A stretch of DNA of 64,000 nt from Methanobacterium formicicum DSM 3637 (GCF_000302455.1 NZ_AMPO01000005.1:31001-95000); one strand, 5' to 3'. Counted from the first letter of the stretch, positions 47,911-57,516 are shown. The notes: generated from the sequence alone by a model not told the origin. Program-made: numbers and translations.

Positions 47911-49080
47911 TTAACGATTTTCCAGTAATGATTCATAGAGTTTAAGAGTTTCTGTAGCAATATTCTTCCATGAATATTTTTTAATTCCCTTAAGAGCGTT
48001 TTCAGAGAATTTTGCTCTGATTTCTGGATTCTGCAACAGTAAATTTAAATTATCTTCCAATTTCTCTGGATTGGTAGGTGTAACCAGCAATCCATTAACA
48101 TTATTTTCAATAATATCAGGAATACCCCCAATGTCTGAAGCCACAACTGGAACTCCACTGGCCATTGCCTCTAAAATAGCAAGAGGATAACATTCCGTAC
48201 TCATGGTGGAAGGTAAGCAGAAAATATCTGCGGATTTATAATAGAGAGATCTCATCTTTTTGTCTACGAAACCCGCAAATATGACATTGTCTTGAATATT
48301 CCATTGCCTGGCAAGTTTTTTAAGTTCATCTTCCATATTACCATTTCCGGCAAAAAGTAGTACGGTATCGGGTTGATTTTTTAAAACTTCCCTGAAAGCT
48401 CCCAGTAAAATATCCGGGCCTTTATATGGAGTTAAGTAGCCGAAAAATAGTATAATCTTACATTCCAGAGGTAAATTCAATTTTTCTCGACATTCAGATT
48501 GGGAGTAGTTCAGTTGGAATTCATCTAAATCAATGCCATTTGGTATTACCCTTATTTTATCCAAGTATTTGCTTAAATATTTGGATTTTTTAGCATATAG
48601 TTTAGAGGGGGATATTATGATGTCTGCATATGAAAGTAAATCACTGACGAATTTATTGTTAATGGAAACTCCAACTTTCCGAACGAAACTACCATAATCA
48701 GGATCCCAGTCACCATGATAGGTAAGGATCAGTGGAAGACTTTTCTTTCGGGCGTATCTGTAAGCAGCGAAGGGTCCCGGTGGCATATCAAATGAAACAT
48801 GGACCAGATCTACATCATGCTCAAGAGGTTTATGGAATAATCCCAGGGAAATGGGAGAAGTTAACAACTTAATTTTAGTAGCATATCTGTAAATTCCCAT
48901 TCTTCCATCCATATCAAGATGGTCCTCAGAATCTGCGGAGGTTGTGAAAACTTTGATATCAATATCACTATTTGAAATCTCATTAACCAGGGAATGGGTT
49001 GCTAATGAGGAGCCCCCACAAAAATATTTTGGATTGGAAACACTGTAGGGAAATGTTGATGAAAAATAACCGATTATCAT
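47911..49080 (-). CDS. GT4-family glycosyltransferase
   Basis: The 389-residue GT-B protein contains the GT4 markers GGSSLATHSLVNEI (acceptor loop), IPNGIDLDEF, FFGYLTPYKGPDILLGAF and the donor motif CYPLAILEAMASGVPVVASDIGG (quoted as CYPLAILEAMASGVPVV and ASDIGG). GAGG lies 7 nt before the ATG. It is 32 bp before the stop of the radical SAM gene, so the two are co-transcribed. Confidence 0.9.
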   Translation of the reverse strand: MIIGYFSSTFPYSVSNPKYFCGGSSLATHSLVNEISNSDIDIKVFTTSADSEDHLDMDGRMGIYRYATKIKLLTSPISLGLFHKPLEHDVDLVHVSFDMPPGPFAAYRYARKKSLPLILTYHGDWDPDYGSFVRKVGVSINNKFVSDLLSYADIIISPSKLYAKKSKYLSKYLDKIRVIPNGIDLDEFQLNYSQSECREKLNLPLECKIILFFGYLTPYKGPDILLGAFREVLKNQPDTVLLFAGNGNMEDELKKLARQWNIQDNVIFAGFVDKKMRSLYYKSADIFCLPSTMSTECYPLAILEAMASGVPVVASDIGGIPDIIENNVNGLLVTPTNPEKLEDNLNLLLQNPEIRAKFSENALKGIKKYSWKNIATETLKLYESLLENR

Positions 49081-49112
49081 TATTACCTCAAACTTTTGTT
49101 TAAATTTCTTGA

Positions 49113-50555
49113 TTAACTGGTAAGAAATTTGAAATAAGACCTGAATGATTTACTTAACAGTTTAAATTCATCATATGCATGTTTTCCACTTATATTTTTC
49201 AATGCTATGGTCATGTATCCAGTGGAAAGGTAATAATTCTTTAATATTCTACCTGCCTGGGCTTCAATCTCCTCATTACTCAAATGAGGATAGGATACTA
49301 TGCATTTTTGGAATCCATCTTCATCTAAAGATTTCTCCAGATCATCGGTAAGTAGATAATTGTTTGATTTACAGTATTCATAGAATTCAGTTCCAGGTAT
49401 GGGGGTGGCAACTGATACCTGTAACAGATCAGGTTTAACTTCATTTATCAATTTAGTGGTATCGTTTATACTGTCAAAATCTTCTCCTGGGAATCCTATT
49501 ACAAAATCTGCTAAAATTTTCAATTTAGCTTTTTTTGCATTCTGTGTAAATTCCATTAATTGTTCTACAGAGATGTCTTTTTTAATATTTTCTAAAATTT
49601 TAGCATTACCAGACTCATAACCCACATCCAACAATCTACAGCCTGCCTGTTTCATCAGCTGCATGGATTGATAATCTAGATTGGCTTTGGTCTGACAGCT
49701 CCATGTAAAATCATTATCCATATCCATGATCTGTTTACAGAAATTTTGAAGATGATTTTTATCTACGGTAAAAGTATCATCTTCAATGAATATTTCTTTG
49801 ACCTCAGGAAGGTTCTTTTTGATGTAAACAAACTCATCGACTATACTTTCGACAGATCTAACCCTATATTTTCTTCCCATCAAAGTTTCAGGCCATGAAC
49901 AAAATGTGCAACGATTAGGACACCCTCTTCCTGTGAAAATTTGAACCATGGGATATAAGGAATGATTCAGGAAATAATCCTTGATATTTAGATGTTTTTT
50001 ATAAACCTCAGATACAAATGGAAGATTCTCAAGATCATCCGATGAACTGATAATGTTGGGACGATCTACCAATTTTCCATCATCGTTCAAGAAAGTTACA
50101 CCGGGCACTTCTTCTCCTACATCCCCATCTTCTAAGGATTTTGCTAATCTTTTAAGAGTGAAATCATATTCAAAGGGAGCTAAAAAATCTATTCCCTCGT
50201 CCAGTATTCTCTCTTTATACTGGGAGGTGGGAGGTCCCACCAGAACTGATTTAGCACTTACTGATTCGGTTAATGTTTTTAAAGTGCTCACATCATTTTT
50301 TAAGCTTTGAAAATTGGATTCTGAAACTATGAGTTCTGGTTTAAATTTATCCACATCACTTAGAGTATCCTCTAAGTTCCAGTTTCTAGCCACGGCATCT
50401 ATCAATCTAACTTCATGTCCTTCTTTTTCTAAAATTCCCGTAGCATAAGCTAACCATATGGGGTAATATAATGTTCCTCCCCTACCTTTTGCTGCCCATC
50501 TAGAACTTCTACTGTAATCTTCAGTGAAATATGGATTTAAAAGATATATCTTCAT
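49113..50555 (-). CDS. B12-binding-domain radical SAM enzyme (HpnJ/BchE-like)
   Basis: The 480-residue protein has an N-terminal cobalamin-binding-like domain (about 1-150; YPIWLAYATGILEKEGHEVRLIDA, quoted as YPIWLAYATGILEKEGH and EVRLIDA) without the classical DxHxxG. The radical SAM core (about 190-400) has GRGCPNRCTFCSW (CxxxCxxC) and ends with a short helical tail. Relatives include HpnJ and tetraether or ring-forming enzymes. In a glycan/lipid cluster, it may methylate, cyclise or rearrange an isoprenoid or sugar. No substrate can be assigned. Confidence 0.85.
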   Translation of the reverse strand: MKIYLLNPYFTEDYSRSSRWAAKGRGGTLYYPIWLAYATGILEKEGHEVRLIDAVARNWNLEDTLSDVDKFKPELIVSESNFQSLKNDVSTLKTLTESVSAKSVLVGPPTSQYKERILDEGIDFLAPFEYDFTLKRLAKSLEDGDVGEEVPGVTFLNDDGKLVDRPNIISSSDDLENLPFVSEVYKKHLNIKDYFLNHSLYPMVQIFTGRGCPNRCTFCSWPETLMGRKYRVRSVESIVDEFVYIKKNLPEVKEIFIEDDTFTVDKNHLQNFCKQIMDMDNDFTWSCQTKANLDYQSMQLMKQAGCRLLDVGYESGNAKILENIKKDISVEQLMEFTQNAKKAKLKILADFVIGFPGEDFDSINDTTKLINEVKPDLLQVSVATPIPGTEFYEYCKSNNYLLTDDLEKSLDEDGFQKCIVSYPHLSNEEIEAQAGRILKNYYLSTGYMTIALKNISGKHAYDEFKLLSKSFRSYFKFLTS

Positions 50556-50643
50556 AATTTCAGTTTCCTTTGCTTATGTGGATTTCATTACTTTATGAAT
50601 TGCCGAGTATGGATTTAACGGGGTTTTTGTGAATTTTCTGTTT

Positions 50644-51837
50644 TTAAGAACCTTTTTTTTTACTGGCTCTGGTGGATTCTGCCTTATCCCATTTGGTACT
50701 GGTTTCTCCGAGTATGAATTTTTTCCATGCTACTAAAATTAAAAATTCGTTAAGTAGAACATATTTGATTAAGTTTAACTTTGATAGGCCATTTTTGGAG
50801 CTATTGGAATTTGGTAGTAATCTGATTAGGCTTGCCAGCAGTATGAAAAGAATCACGCTTAAACATATAATGGTGATGATCATGGTGGGTACTGGTAATA
50901 AAAAGAAGGTTATTAAGACCAATAGCAGGTTAAATGGTGAAAACATTCGTAATGTTTTATGTGAAAATAGGAACAAAGAATGGTAATCATTCACTAATAA
51001 AAATTGACCTGGATGTTTGAATATGCATTGAATTGTACCTAGACTGGTTCTACTTCGTTGTTTAATTTGATCGCGTGGATTTGTAGCTGCATGTTCGTAT
51101 ACTTTTGCGTTAGGTTGATATTTTACATAGTAACCTTCTTCACGGATTCTTACCATTAAATCCAAATCTTCACTTATTATATTTTCATCAAAATGGAAGA
51201 ACTTTTTCCGACACGTACTGGTAGATCCTATCATGGTACCGATGGAATCTATGGCAGATTCACCTTTAAGCATCATATCCTCTAAATTCCAGTAAAAATT
51301 CTCAGAATTGGGTGAAGCTTTATCATTATTTATTATATTGTAACTCCCACAAACTGCTCCCACCTTCTCATCCTTAAATTTAGAAGTCAGCTCAAGTAGT
51401 ATATTCTGGTCAAACATGGAATTAACATCACTTGATAATACCAATTCACCTTTAATATCTTTAATAGCTATATTCAATGAATTTGACTTTCCTAATCTGT
51501 GATTTTTCTTTATAAACTTTATAGGCGGGTCTTTTTCTTTATGATTTGTCAGGAATTCATTTATTAACTTCACTGTATTATCTTCAGATTTATCATCTAT
51601 GATTATGATTTCGTATTTATCCTGGGGATAATTTAAATTCACCAGGTTCTTTAATCTTTTTTTGATCACATCTTCTTCATTAAAAACAGAAATCACTATG
51701 GATACAAAGGGATAGTGGGGCTTAGTACTGCTATCTATAATAGAATATTTTTTTGCTAAACTACCCATAACTATAGGATAACCCGCAAATTCCCATAATG
51801 ATAAAATTAGGAATATTGAAAATAAAATTTCAAACAT
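50644..51837 (-). CDS. membrane-bound GT2 glycosyltransferase
   Basis: The 397-residue protein has one N-terminal helix (about 3-20), a GT-A domain with VSIVISVFNEEDVIKKRL, IIIDDKSEDNT, LSSDVNS (DxD-like) and ISEDLDLM, then QIKQRSRTSLG (the QxxRW-like place; Trp replaced) and two or more C-terminal membrane helices. Such processive-type enzymes build polysaccharide or lipid-linked sugars. It is first in the minus-strand block and is preceded by the palindrome at 52048. Confidence 0.86.
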   Translation of the reverse strand: MFEILFSIFLILSLWEFAGYPIVMGSLAKKYSIIDSSTKPHYPFVSIVISVFNEEDVIKKRLKNLVNLNYPQDKYEIIIIDDKSEDNTVKLINEFLTNHKEKDPPIKFIKKNHRLGKSNSLNIAIKDIKGELVLSSDVNSMFDQNILLELTSKFKDEKVGAVCGSYNIINNDKASPNSENFYWNLEDMMLKGESAIDSIGTMIGSTSTCRKKFFHFDENIISEDLDLMVRIREEGYYVKYQPNAKVYEHAATNPRDQIKQRSRTSLGTIQCIFKHPGQFLLVNDYHSLFLFSHKTLRMFSPFNLLLVLITFFLLPVPTMIITIICLSVILFILLASLIRLLPNSNSSKNGLSKLNLIKYVLLNEFLILVAWKKFILGETSTKWDKAESTRASKKKGS

Positions 51838-52047
51838 TTTTTCATTCCCCTACCCGCAATGTTTTCAATTTTAATTCATCAATTTTCTAGCACATGCCCT
51901 GATTTTAAAGTTAAAATTTTCAATAACTTTAGTATAAGCATGATTTTTTTTCTAATCGTCTAAATTTTAGTAATTTTTAATTCTATTAAAATTTAATTCT
52001 ATTAATGATCGTTGTGAATTACTAATAAAGTTTTTTATAATGAAGAA

Positions 52048-52069
52048 TTTTGTGAACAGTGTCACATAG
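52048..52069. promoter_or_regulatory. second TGTGA-N6-TCACA palindrome, upstream of the glycan block
   Basis: TTTTGTGA (52048-52055), spacer ACAGTG and TCACATAG (52062-52069) share 15 of 16 core positions (outside the spacer) or nearly so with the site at 36470. On the minus strand, TTATAAAA (52040-52033) lies 7 bp further on and could be the TATA box of the block that starts at 51837. Confidence 0.65.
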
Positions 52070-52391
52070 AAGTATCTTGTTTGATAATTGTCAATACACC
52101 TTAATATTATAATAATAATTATATGTATAATATTATAAGCTACTTCCTATGTAAATTTTTGTACTAGAAATTATCAAATCCACAAAAAATCAACTTCCAC
52201 TGACAATCACTGCTGATCATTTCAGATGATACAAACTAATAAATGGATAAAACTGGTTTAAAACTAAATTATGCATATTTTTCACGGTTAAAACGATTAA
52301 AATATGTTTACAATATTTGATTAGATAAGTCTTAAAAAGTGAAAAATCAACTCATTTCCAAATTTTACTTATATTAAAAAAACAATTTTAT

Positions 52392-52508
52392 ATGATGCTT
52401 ATTACTCATCAAAAAAGAAAAACAGCAATAAATAAGTTAAAATCACTGTTTGAAGATTTAAATGAGATTCATAGGTTTAAAATGATAATTATTGATTATA
52501 CTTCTTAA
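52392..52508 (+). other. short open frame of 38 codons, uncertain
   Basis: The frame starts ATGATG and predicts a basic, helical peptide with HQKRKTAINKLKSLFEDL. It lacks a ribosome binding site and lies in AT-rich DNA, so chance is quite possible. Confidence 0.22.
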
Positions 52509-52774
52509 CTCTCAAATTACTCCTAATTCTTACTGGACTGTTCCCACAACAAAGGATCCGGGAGTTAATTACTACAATTGATTAACTTAACCATAAAACA
52601 TATAAAGATATATTAAGGCATATAAGAATATGATGATATATAAGAAATAAATGGATAAAAGGAATACTAATCTACTTAAACAAAAGAATGGAAAAATGGG
52701 TAGAAAATATAGGAAAAATTTATTATTCCTAGCTTATACGGCCACATTAATAAATATTAAGTTCAACCGTTATT

Positions 52775-52999
52775 ATGATTCCAATTGTAACATTTACTCC
52801 GGCTATTGTTACCGAGATCACCATTTTGAGAATAATTATAGCTGTACTACTATTAATTTCTCTGGCACTCAGAGAAATACTCAGACATAGAAACTATGCC
52901 ACATCAAAAACATTTAGGGTAGTTTTAAACGTTTCAATAGTAGTTCTATTAGCATTATTCCTTTTCGGGCTAGTATACCAAATGTTGATCCTACTTTAA
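52775..52999 (+). CDS. small two-helix membrane protein (74 aa), unrecognised
   Basis: The protein has two hydrophobic helices (about 15-33 and 50-73) separated by a basic loop REILRHRNYATSKTFR, the usual positive-inside arrangement. It has no clear ribosome binding site, and several TATA-like elements lie 140-180 bp upstream. The family is unknown. The helix-loop-helix pattern is a better coding signal than the overlapping longer frame. Confidence 0.5.
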   Translation: MIPIVTFTPAIVTEITILRIIIAVLLLISLALREILRHRNYATSKTFRVVLNVSIVVLLALFLFGLVYQMLILL

Positions 53000-53101
53000 A
53001 ATAAGGATAATTGTTCATAGTCCTTGTTTTTATAAAAATACTTCAATAAATTAGTATTTTTTTTAAAATAGTGAGAAAAGTTTTATACCTAAAAATAATC
53101 C

Positions 53102-53152
53102 CTCATATCATGGTGGAAATAGGTGATATGAGTTGATTTTTGATTAACTCAT
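53102..53152. promoter_or_regulatory. two mutually exclusive hairpins followed by T-rich DNA
   Basis: Hairpin A: CTCATATCA (53102-53110) pairs with TGATATGAG (53124-53132). Hairpin B: ATGAGTT (53128-53134) pairs with AACTCAT (53146-53152), using the last five bases of A's arm. TTTAATATTTTTT follows B. Such switching stems could form a terminator/antiterminator or part of a small RNA. The gap 53000-53395 also contains the dif-like site. Confidence 0.5.
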
Positions 53153-53213
53153 GCACTTTAATATTTTTTGCAGTGATTCTGAGGATAATCCTTAAATATT
53201 TTTTACCCTGTTA

Positions 53214-53241
53214 ACTTCGTTATAGCGTCATATTACGAAGT
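53214..53241. other. dif-like (11-6-11) inverted-repeat site, candidate tyrosine-recombinase target
   Basis: The left arm ACTTCGTTATA (53214-53224) and the right arm TATTACGAAGT (53231-53241) are reverse complements at 10 of 11 positions, separated by the 6-bp spacer GCGTCA. This is the geometry of Xer/dif sites. The outer ACTTCGT/ACGAAGT also resembles loxP arms. It lies in an intergenic region without a nearby recombinase gene. Confidence 0.5.
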
Positions 53242-53395
53242 AGTTGAAATTTGTATTTCAAAAGCTATTCCCAAAGCTGGATAAACATATCTTCAATCCA
53301 ATCTTATTTATCCTAGTAACACCCAGTATAAACTTCTGTATAATCAATTATCATGGGAGTATTTTTGGTATTTTATTCTGATTCTAGGTTTTAAT

Positions 53396-54190
53396 ATGGA
53401 ATCCGTGAGGATAACCGAAATAATGGTTTTTATGAAAAATATGAGTGAATTTATAGGTAATCAAGAAGCTAAGAGGATCATTGATGCGGTGATAATTGGG
53501 TTGACTCTTCTGGATGTTATCCTGTTAACCGGCATAGTCTTTGTACAGGTGAACTCCGAAACCTACCAGATCATAGTCCTATTTGACTTAATTGTGGTAT
53601 GCATTTTAGCAGCCCAGTTTATCAACCGGTTATACCATGCCGATGACCGAACCAAGTACATGAAGAATAACTGGTTCGACCTAATTGGTATGGTACCAGA
53701 AATTCTTCTGGCAGGCTATTCCGGGATATTCAGATATTTCAGGTTAATCAAAATATTATCCCTTTTACGGAAGAATATTGTAAGCCTTTTTGATTACATT
53801 GAAAGGGCGAACTTGGAATACGGTGTTATAACCCTTATATTTGTCATAATCTCCGGGGCGATAATGTTTTACTTCTTTGAATACGGAGTAAACCCCAACG
53901 TAAACAGCCTGGATGATGCTCTATGGTACATACTGATAACCATCACCACTGTGGGTTACGGTGATATCTACCCTCACACTGTTGGTGGGAGATTTGCAAC
54001 TTTAATTATAATTCTGGGCGGATTATCCTTTGTCAGTTACGTGGCTTTTAAAATGACTGGATTGTTCTTTGAGCAAAGTGAAGATAAAGAGACTTTAATG
54101 GAAAAGAAACTGCAATCTGTGGATAAAAAAATAGACAGACTTCAAGAAGACTTGGATGAACTCAAAAAAATCTTGAAAGAATCAAAATGA
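53396..54190 (+). CDS. voltage-gated-like potassium channel with C-terminal coiled coil, second copy
   Basis: The 264-residue protein has hydrophobic segments at about 32-55, 60-80, 95-115 and 125-165, then a pore with TTVGYGD at about residue 183 and a last helix (190-220). The C-terminal 40 residues are charged and heptad-like (KKLQSVDKKIDRLQEDLDEL). The design equals the channel at 8015, but the sequence is only moderately similar. It may set K+ or membrane potential. TAGG lies 7-8 nt before the ATG. Confidence 0.88.
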   Translation: MESVRITEIMVFMKNMSEFIGNQEAKRIIDAVIIGLTLLDVILLTGIVFVQVNSETYQIIVLFDLIVVCILAAQFINRLYHADDRTKYMKNNWFDLIGMVPEILLAGYSGIFRYFRLIKILSLLRKNIVSLFDYIERANLEYGVITLIFVIISGAIMFYFFEYGVNPNVNSLDDALWYILITITTVGYGDIYPHTVGGRFATLIIILGGLSFVSYVAFKMTGLFFEQSEDKETLMEKKLQSVDKKIDRLQEDLDELKKILKESK

Positions 54191-54385
54191 TCAAATATAG
54201 TAAACTTCGAGACTTCCTAGTAACAATCAATGATTTCATAAACCCATCTTTTTAATAATTTCTGAAAATATTTAAGAACTGTAGAGTCCCCTGTTCATCC
54301 GAACAGTTCGTATAAGTCTCCGTATATCATTAGTTATATAAGGCTGCAGGATCAATAATGGTTTTTGTTATAGGAGATCTTTTTT

Positions 54386-54538
54386 ATGGCCAAGTTTTAT
54401 AACATACGTGATTTTCTCGATGATGAGAGCGTTGAAAAATTTATCAACGAACTTATTGAGGAAAACATGGAATATTTAAGGACTAAATACAGGCAACTAG
54501 TTCAGACAGCAAACAAATCCAGAAATCGGGTTTTATAA
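54386..54538 (+). CDS. small 50-residue helical protein, unrecognised
   Basis: ATG 54386 follows AGGAG at 54372-54376, a normal ribosome binding site. The peptide starts MAKFYNIRDFLDDESVEKF, continues with INELIEENMEYLRTKYRQL and ends with a basic tail. It is acidic-amphipathic then basic, as expected for a helical dimer or nucleic-acid/protein-binding peptide. No family is recognised. Confidence 0.55.
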   Translation: MAKFYNIRDFLDDESVEKFINELIEENMEYLRTKYRQLVQTANKSRNRVL

Positions 54539-54552
54539 GATTCAAAACGAAT

Positions 54553-54630
54553 TACTAATGATTATTAGGGAATACTAATGATTATTAGGGAATACTAATG
54601 ATTATGGAGACTACTAATGGTTATTTATTA
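54553..54630. repeat. 20-nt direct repeat, two perfect and two decayed copies
   Basis: TACTAATGATTATTAGGGAA occurs at 54553 and 54573 exactly, then TACTAATGATTATGGAGAC at 54593 and TACTAATGGTTATT at about 54612. It directly follows the small ORF. The rest of the 374-bp gap (54539-54912) is AT-rich and without a visible gene. Confidence 0.7.
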
Positions 54631-54912
54631 TTAAGGGTTATTATGGTTACTAAATTTTAGTTTTTATTTATAATTTATTATACTGATTCAATCTCATTTA
54701 TTGATTTAATTAGAGGGCTATTGGCTCATCTGGTTAATATCTGGATTGTTTTTTCGGAGTTGATTTTTTTTATTTTAAACGTTTCCACCATTTAAAAAAT
54801 ATAAAATAATAAAAAAGATTAGTGGGATAACTTATTTTTTACCCATTAATCAACTTCAAATTAATATTATCTCCCTTAATATTTTATTATTGGCGTATTA
54901 TTGTCTTTTTTC

Positions 54913-56283
54913 CTATTGTGGTTGACTTTCGTCCTCAGCCATGGCCAGGAGTATGGTATCCGACATGTGGACATCGTAGTAGTCAAAATGACTCATAAAG
55001 TCCTCCAGGTACCGGACTCCATTTTCAGTTAAAATGTAATGTTTTCCATCCACATCTATGAGTTTTTCTTCTTTTAAAGGGTTTATCAGTTCTTCAAAAC
55101 CTCCTTCGAAGTCATGAGTCTCTTTGCAAGTGGCATTAAGCTCTGAAAGTACGGGAATATAGTTTTGGGGATTGAAAGCAGATTCTAATGAAGAAATAAT
55201 TTCCACCCGGGTTTTACGATCTCCTGTCCACAGAATGTACAGGGTCCAGTTCTGGAATGCCATCTTTTTATTTCCTTCCCAACATTCCTCCAGAGGAAGT
55301 TTGTAGTGGGAATAATCTTCTTCTTCTCCTTTACGGGCTGAAATAGCTTCTCTGAGCAAATCAACAGCGTCTTTGAAGATTCCAATGGAAATGAATAATG
55401 CAATTAGAGAGTCTACAAAATAGATTCCCTGTAAAGTGAAAACCGCCCCGGCAATAACGGAGAAACCTATGAATATGTGGTTTTTAGAGTCCACTGACTG
55501 GGAAATAAGTGTTAAATTGGAATTCACTTTTCCAACGTAGCGCTGGTAATAGAACAGGAAAACTGCTGCCATGATGGCTATTCCCTCTACTACTATAGCT
55601 AGATATGGCATACCCATTGGGGTCAGTGTCCCATAAAAGGCGCTTATAAGATGAGTAACAGAATCATAACCGATACTGATGGAAGCAAAGAACAGTCCGA
55701 ATATTACCAGGAGAGTGGAGAGAGTTTCTCTGTGGTACTTAATGCCCAGCCACACCATAAATGCAGAAATGGTGTCCATGGTGGCATCGGTACCATCTGC
55801 GGTCAGCCCAACACTTCCACTGATGAGCCCGGATCCTAATTTCAGTACAGCCAGAAATCCGTCTAATACTGTAGTGTTTTTTGCTGCTGCGTCAGGTTTA
55901 AAGAAATTCTTCCGTACCAGAGCTGCTTTTTTTTCCATATTCTGAACAAACTCTTGGGCTTCTTTCTCCCCCTCATCAGTCAGGGAATAACGACCATTAT
56001 CTCGATTCACCCATCCCTTATCAATAAGCTTTTTGCATTCATCTTCGGTTTTACCCACTTTTTTACCCTTTCTTTCATCCTCTAACTCAGATCGCATATG
56101 AGATAAGGTGAAAAACAGTCTTTCCATTAATGGTTCATCTTTTTCAGGCACCTGCTGGTACCATATAAGGGACAAAAATAGAACGGTCTTATCATCCAGT
56201 TCCTCCAGTGTAAGTGGACCCTCCTTAAGCAGTGCCATCATCAGGAATCGGTCATATCCCAGGATGTTTTTATCAGTTTTCAT
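54913..56283 (-). CDS. cation diffusion facilitator-like transporter flanked by winged-helix-like domains
   Basis: The 456-residue protein has an N-terminal soluble domain of about 130 residues with a winged-helix-like pattern (LMMALLKEGPLTLEELD and RYSLTDEGEKEA), a six-helix CDF-like core (about 145-310; GLTADGTDATMD and SVDSKNHIF, sites that correspond to metal-binding motifs) and a C-terminal soluble domain (about 340-456; KHYILTENGVRYLEDF). Regulated metal transport is possible. GAGG lies before ATG 56283, so I use this start, not the ATG four codons upstream. Confidence 0.78.
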   Translation of the reverse strand: MKTDKNILGYDRFLMMALLKEGPLTLEELDDKTVLFLSLIWYQQVPEKDEPLMERLFFTLSHMRSELEDERKGKKVGKTEDECKKLIDKGWVNRDNGRYSLTDEGEKEAQEFVQNMEKKAALVRKNFFKPDAAAKNTTVLDGFLAVLKLGSGLISGSVGLTADGTDATMDTISAFMVWLGIKYHRETLSTLLVIFGLFFASISIGYDSVTHLISAFYGTLTPMGMPYLAIVVEGIAIMAAVFLFYYQRYVGKVNSNLTLISQSVDSKNHIFIGFSVIAGAVFTLQGIYFVDSLIALFISIGIFKDAVDLLREAISARKGEEEDYSHYKLPLEECWEGNKKMAFQNWTLYILWTGDRKTRVEIISSLESAFNPQNYIPVLSELNATCKETHDFEGGFEELINPLKEEKLIDVDGKHYILTENGVRYLEDFMSHFDYYDVHMSDTILLAMAEDESQPQ

Positions 56284-56659
56284 AAATTTCCTCATATTTC
56301 ATTTAAATTAATATATTCAATTATCTTCCTTAATTATAATGTATAACTCGACTATAAACTTAATTGTCTTGCTATCTCTAGAAGATGTGGTGGATAAGTC
56401 TTTAACTCAATTTCACAGGGAATAATGTAATGTTATTAATTTAAAATAATCTTTTTCCAGTGGAATCTAAAAAATATATGAGTTTAATTTTTTTTTATAT
56501 CCTGTTTTGAGGAAGATTATAGATTAATACCGGTTTTTGGCTTATTTTTAATTAAATAATGGTTATAAACATTCGATGATTAGGGGTGTTGTGTTATCAT
56601 CATCAACTATAAAAGACCGTCTTACCAATAGGGATATAGATAAAGGAGTGTTTTTTTAC
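56284..56659. other. gene-free interval between the CDF-like gene and a coiled-coil gene
   Basis: The DNA is AT-rich. ACTATAAAAG near 56604 is a possible TATA box for the plus-strand gene at 56660, giving a leader of about 25-30 nt. The CDF-like gene's promoter should lie near 56310-56330. Nothing else was found. Confidence 0.4.
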
Positions 56660-57283
<624 letters not shown>

Positions 57284-57516
57284 CTTCTGATTACTTTTCA
57301 AATACTCTACCTTTAAAATTATTATTTATTAGTTCTATAATTCAGTCCATTAAATATGTTATTAATGGTTCAAGACAAGCCCTTAATAACCATTTAAATA
57401 AGCCATAATATTCATTAACAAGGTTTAACTATTAATCGGTGTTTTTGCAGTTTTTGCAGATGTTCACTAAGTGTTAAATTAAAATAAGAGAGTGTTTAAC
57501 AAGTTCTGGTGTTGTA

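Larger units (their letters stand above)
51838..52774. other. 937-bp gene-poor region upstream of the minus-strand glycan block
   Basis: The interval is strongly AT-rich. It holds the second TGTGA-N6-TCACA palindrome (52048-52069), a likely TATA box for the block, a run of TATTATAATA words near 52100-52140 and a 38-codon open frame near 52392. No longer gene was seen. Confidence 0.5.

Noticed and set aside
52651..52890. 79-codon frame overlapping the small membrane protein at 52775
   Set aside because: The text lacks any coherent fold pattern and overlaps a frame with clear two-helix topology.
53214..53241. True loxP site or Cre-type phage remnant
   Set aside because: Only the outer seven bases of each arm match loxP, and no recombinase or phage genes are near; the dif-type reading is preferred.
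54553..54630. 20-nt direct repeats as a CRISPR-like array
   Set aside because: The copies are adjacent without spacers and only two are perfect.
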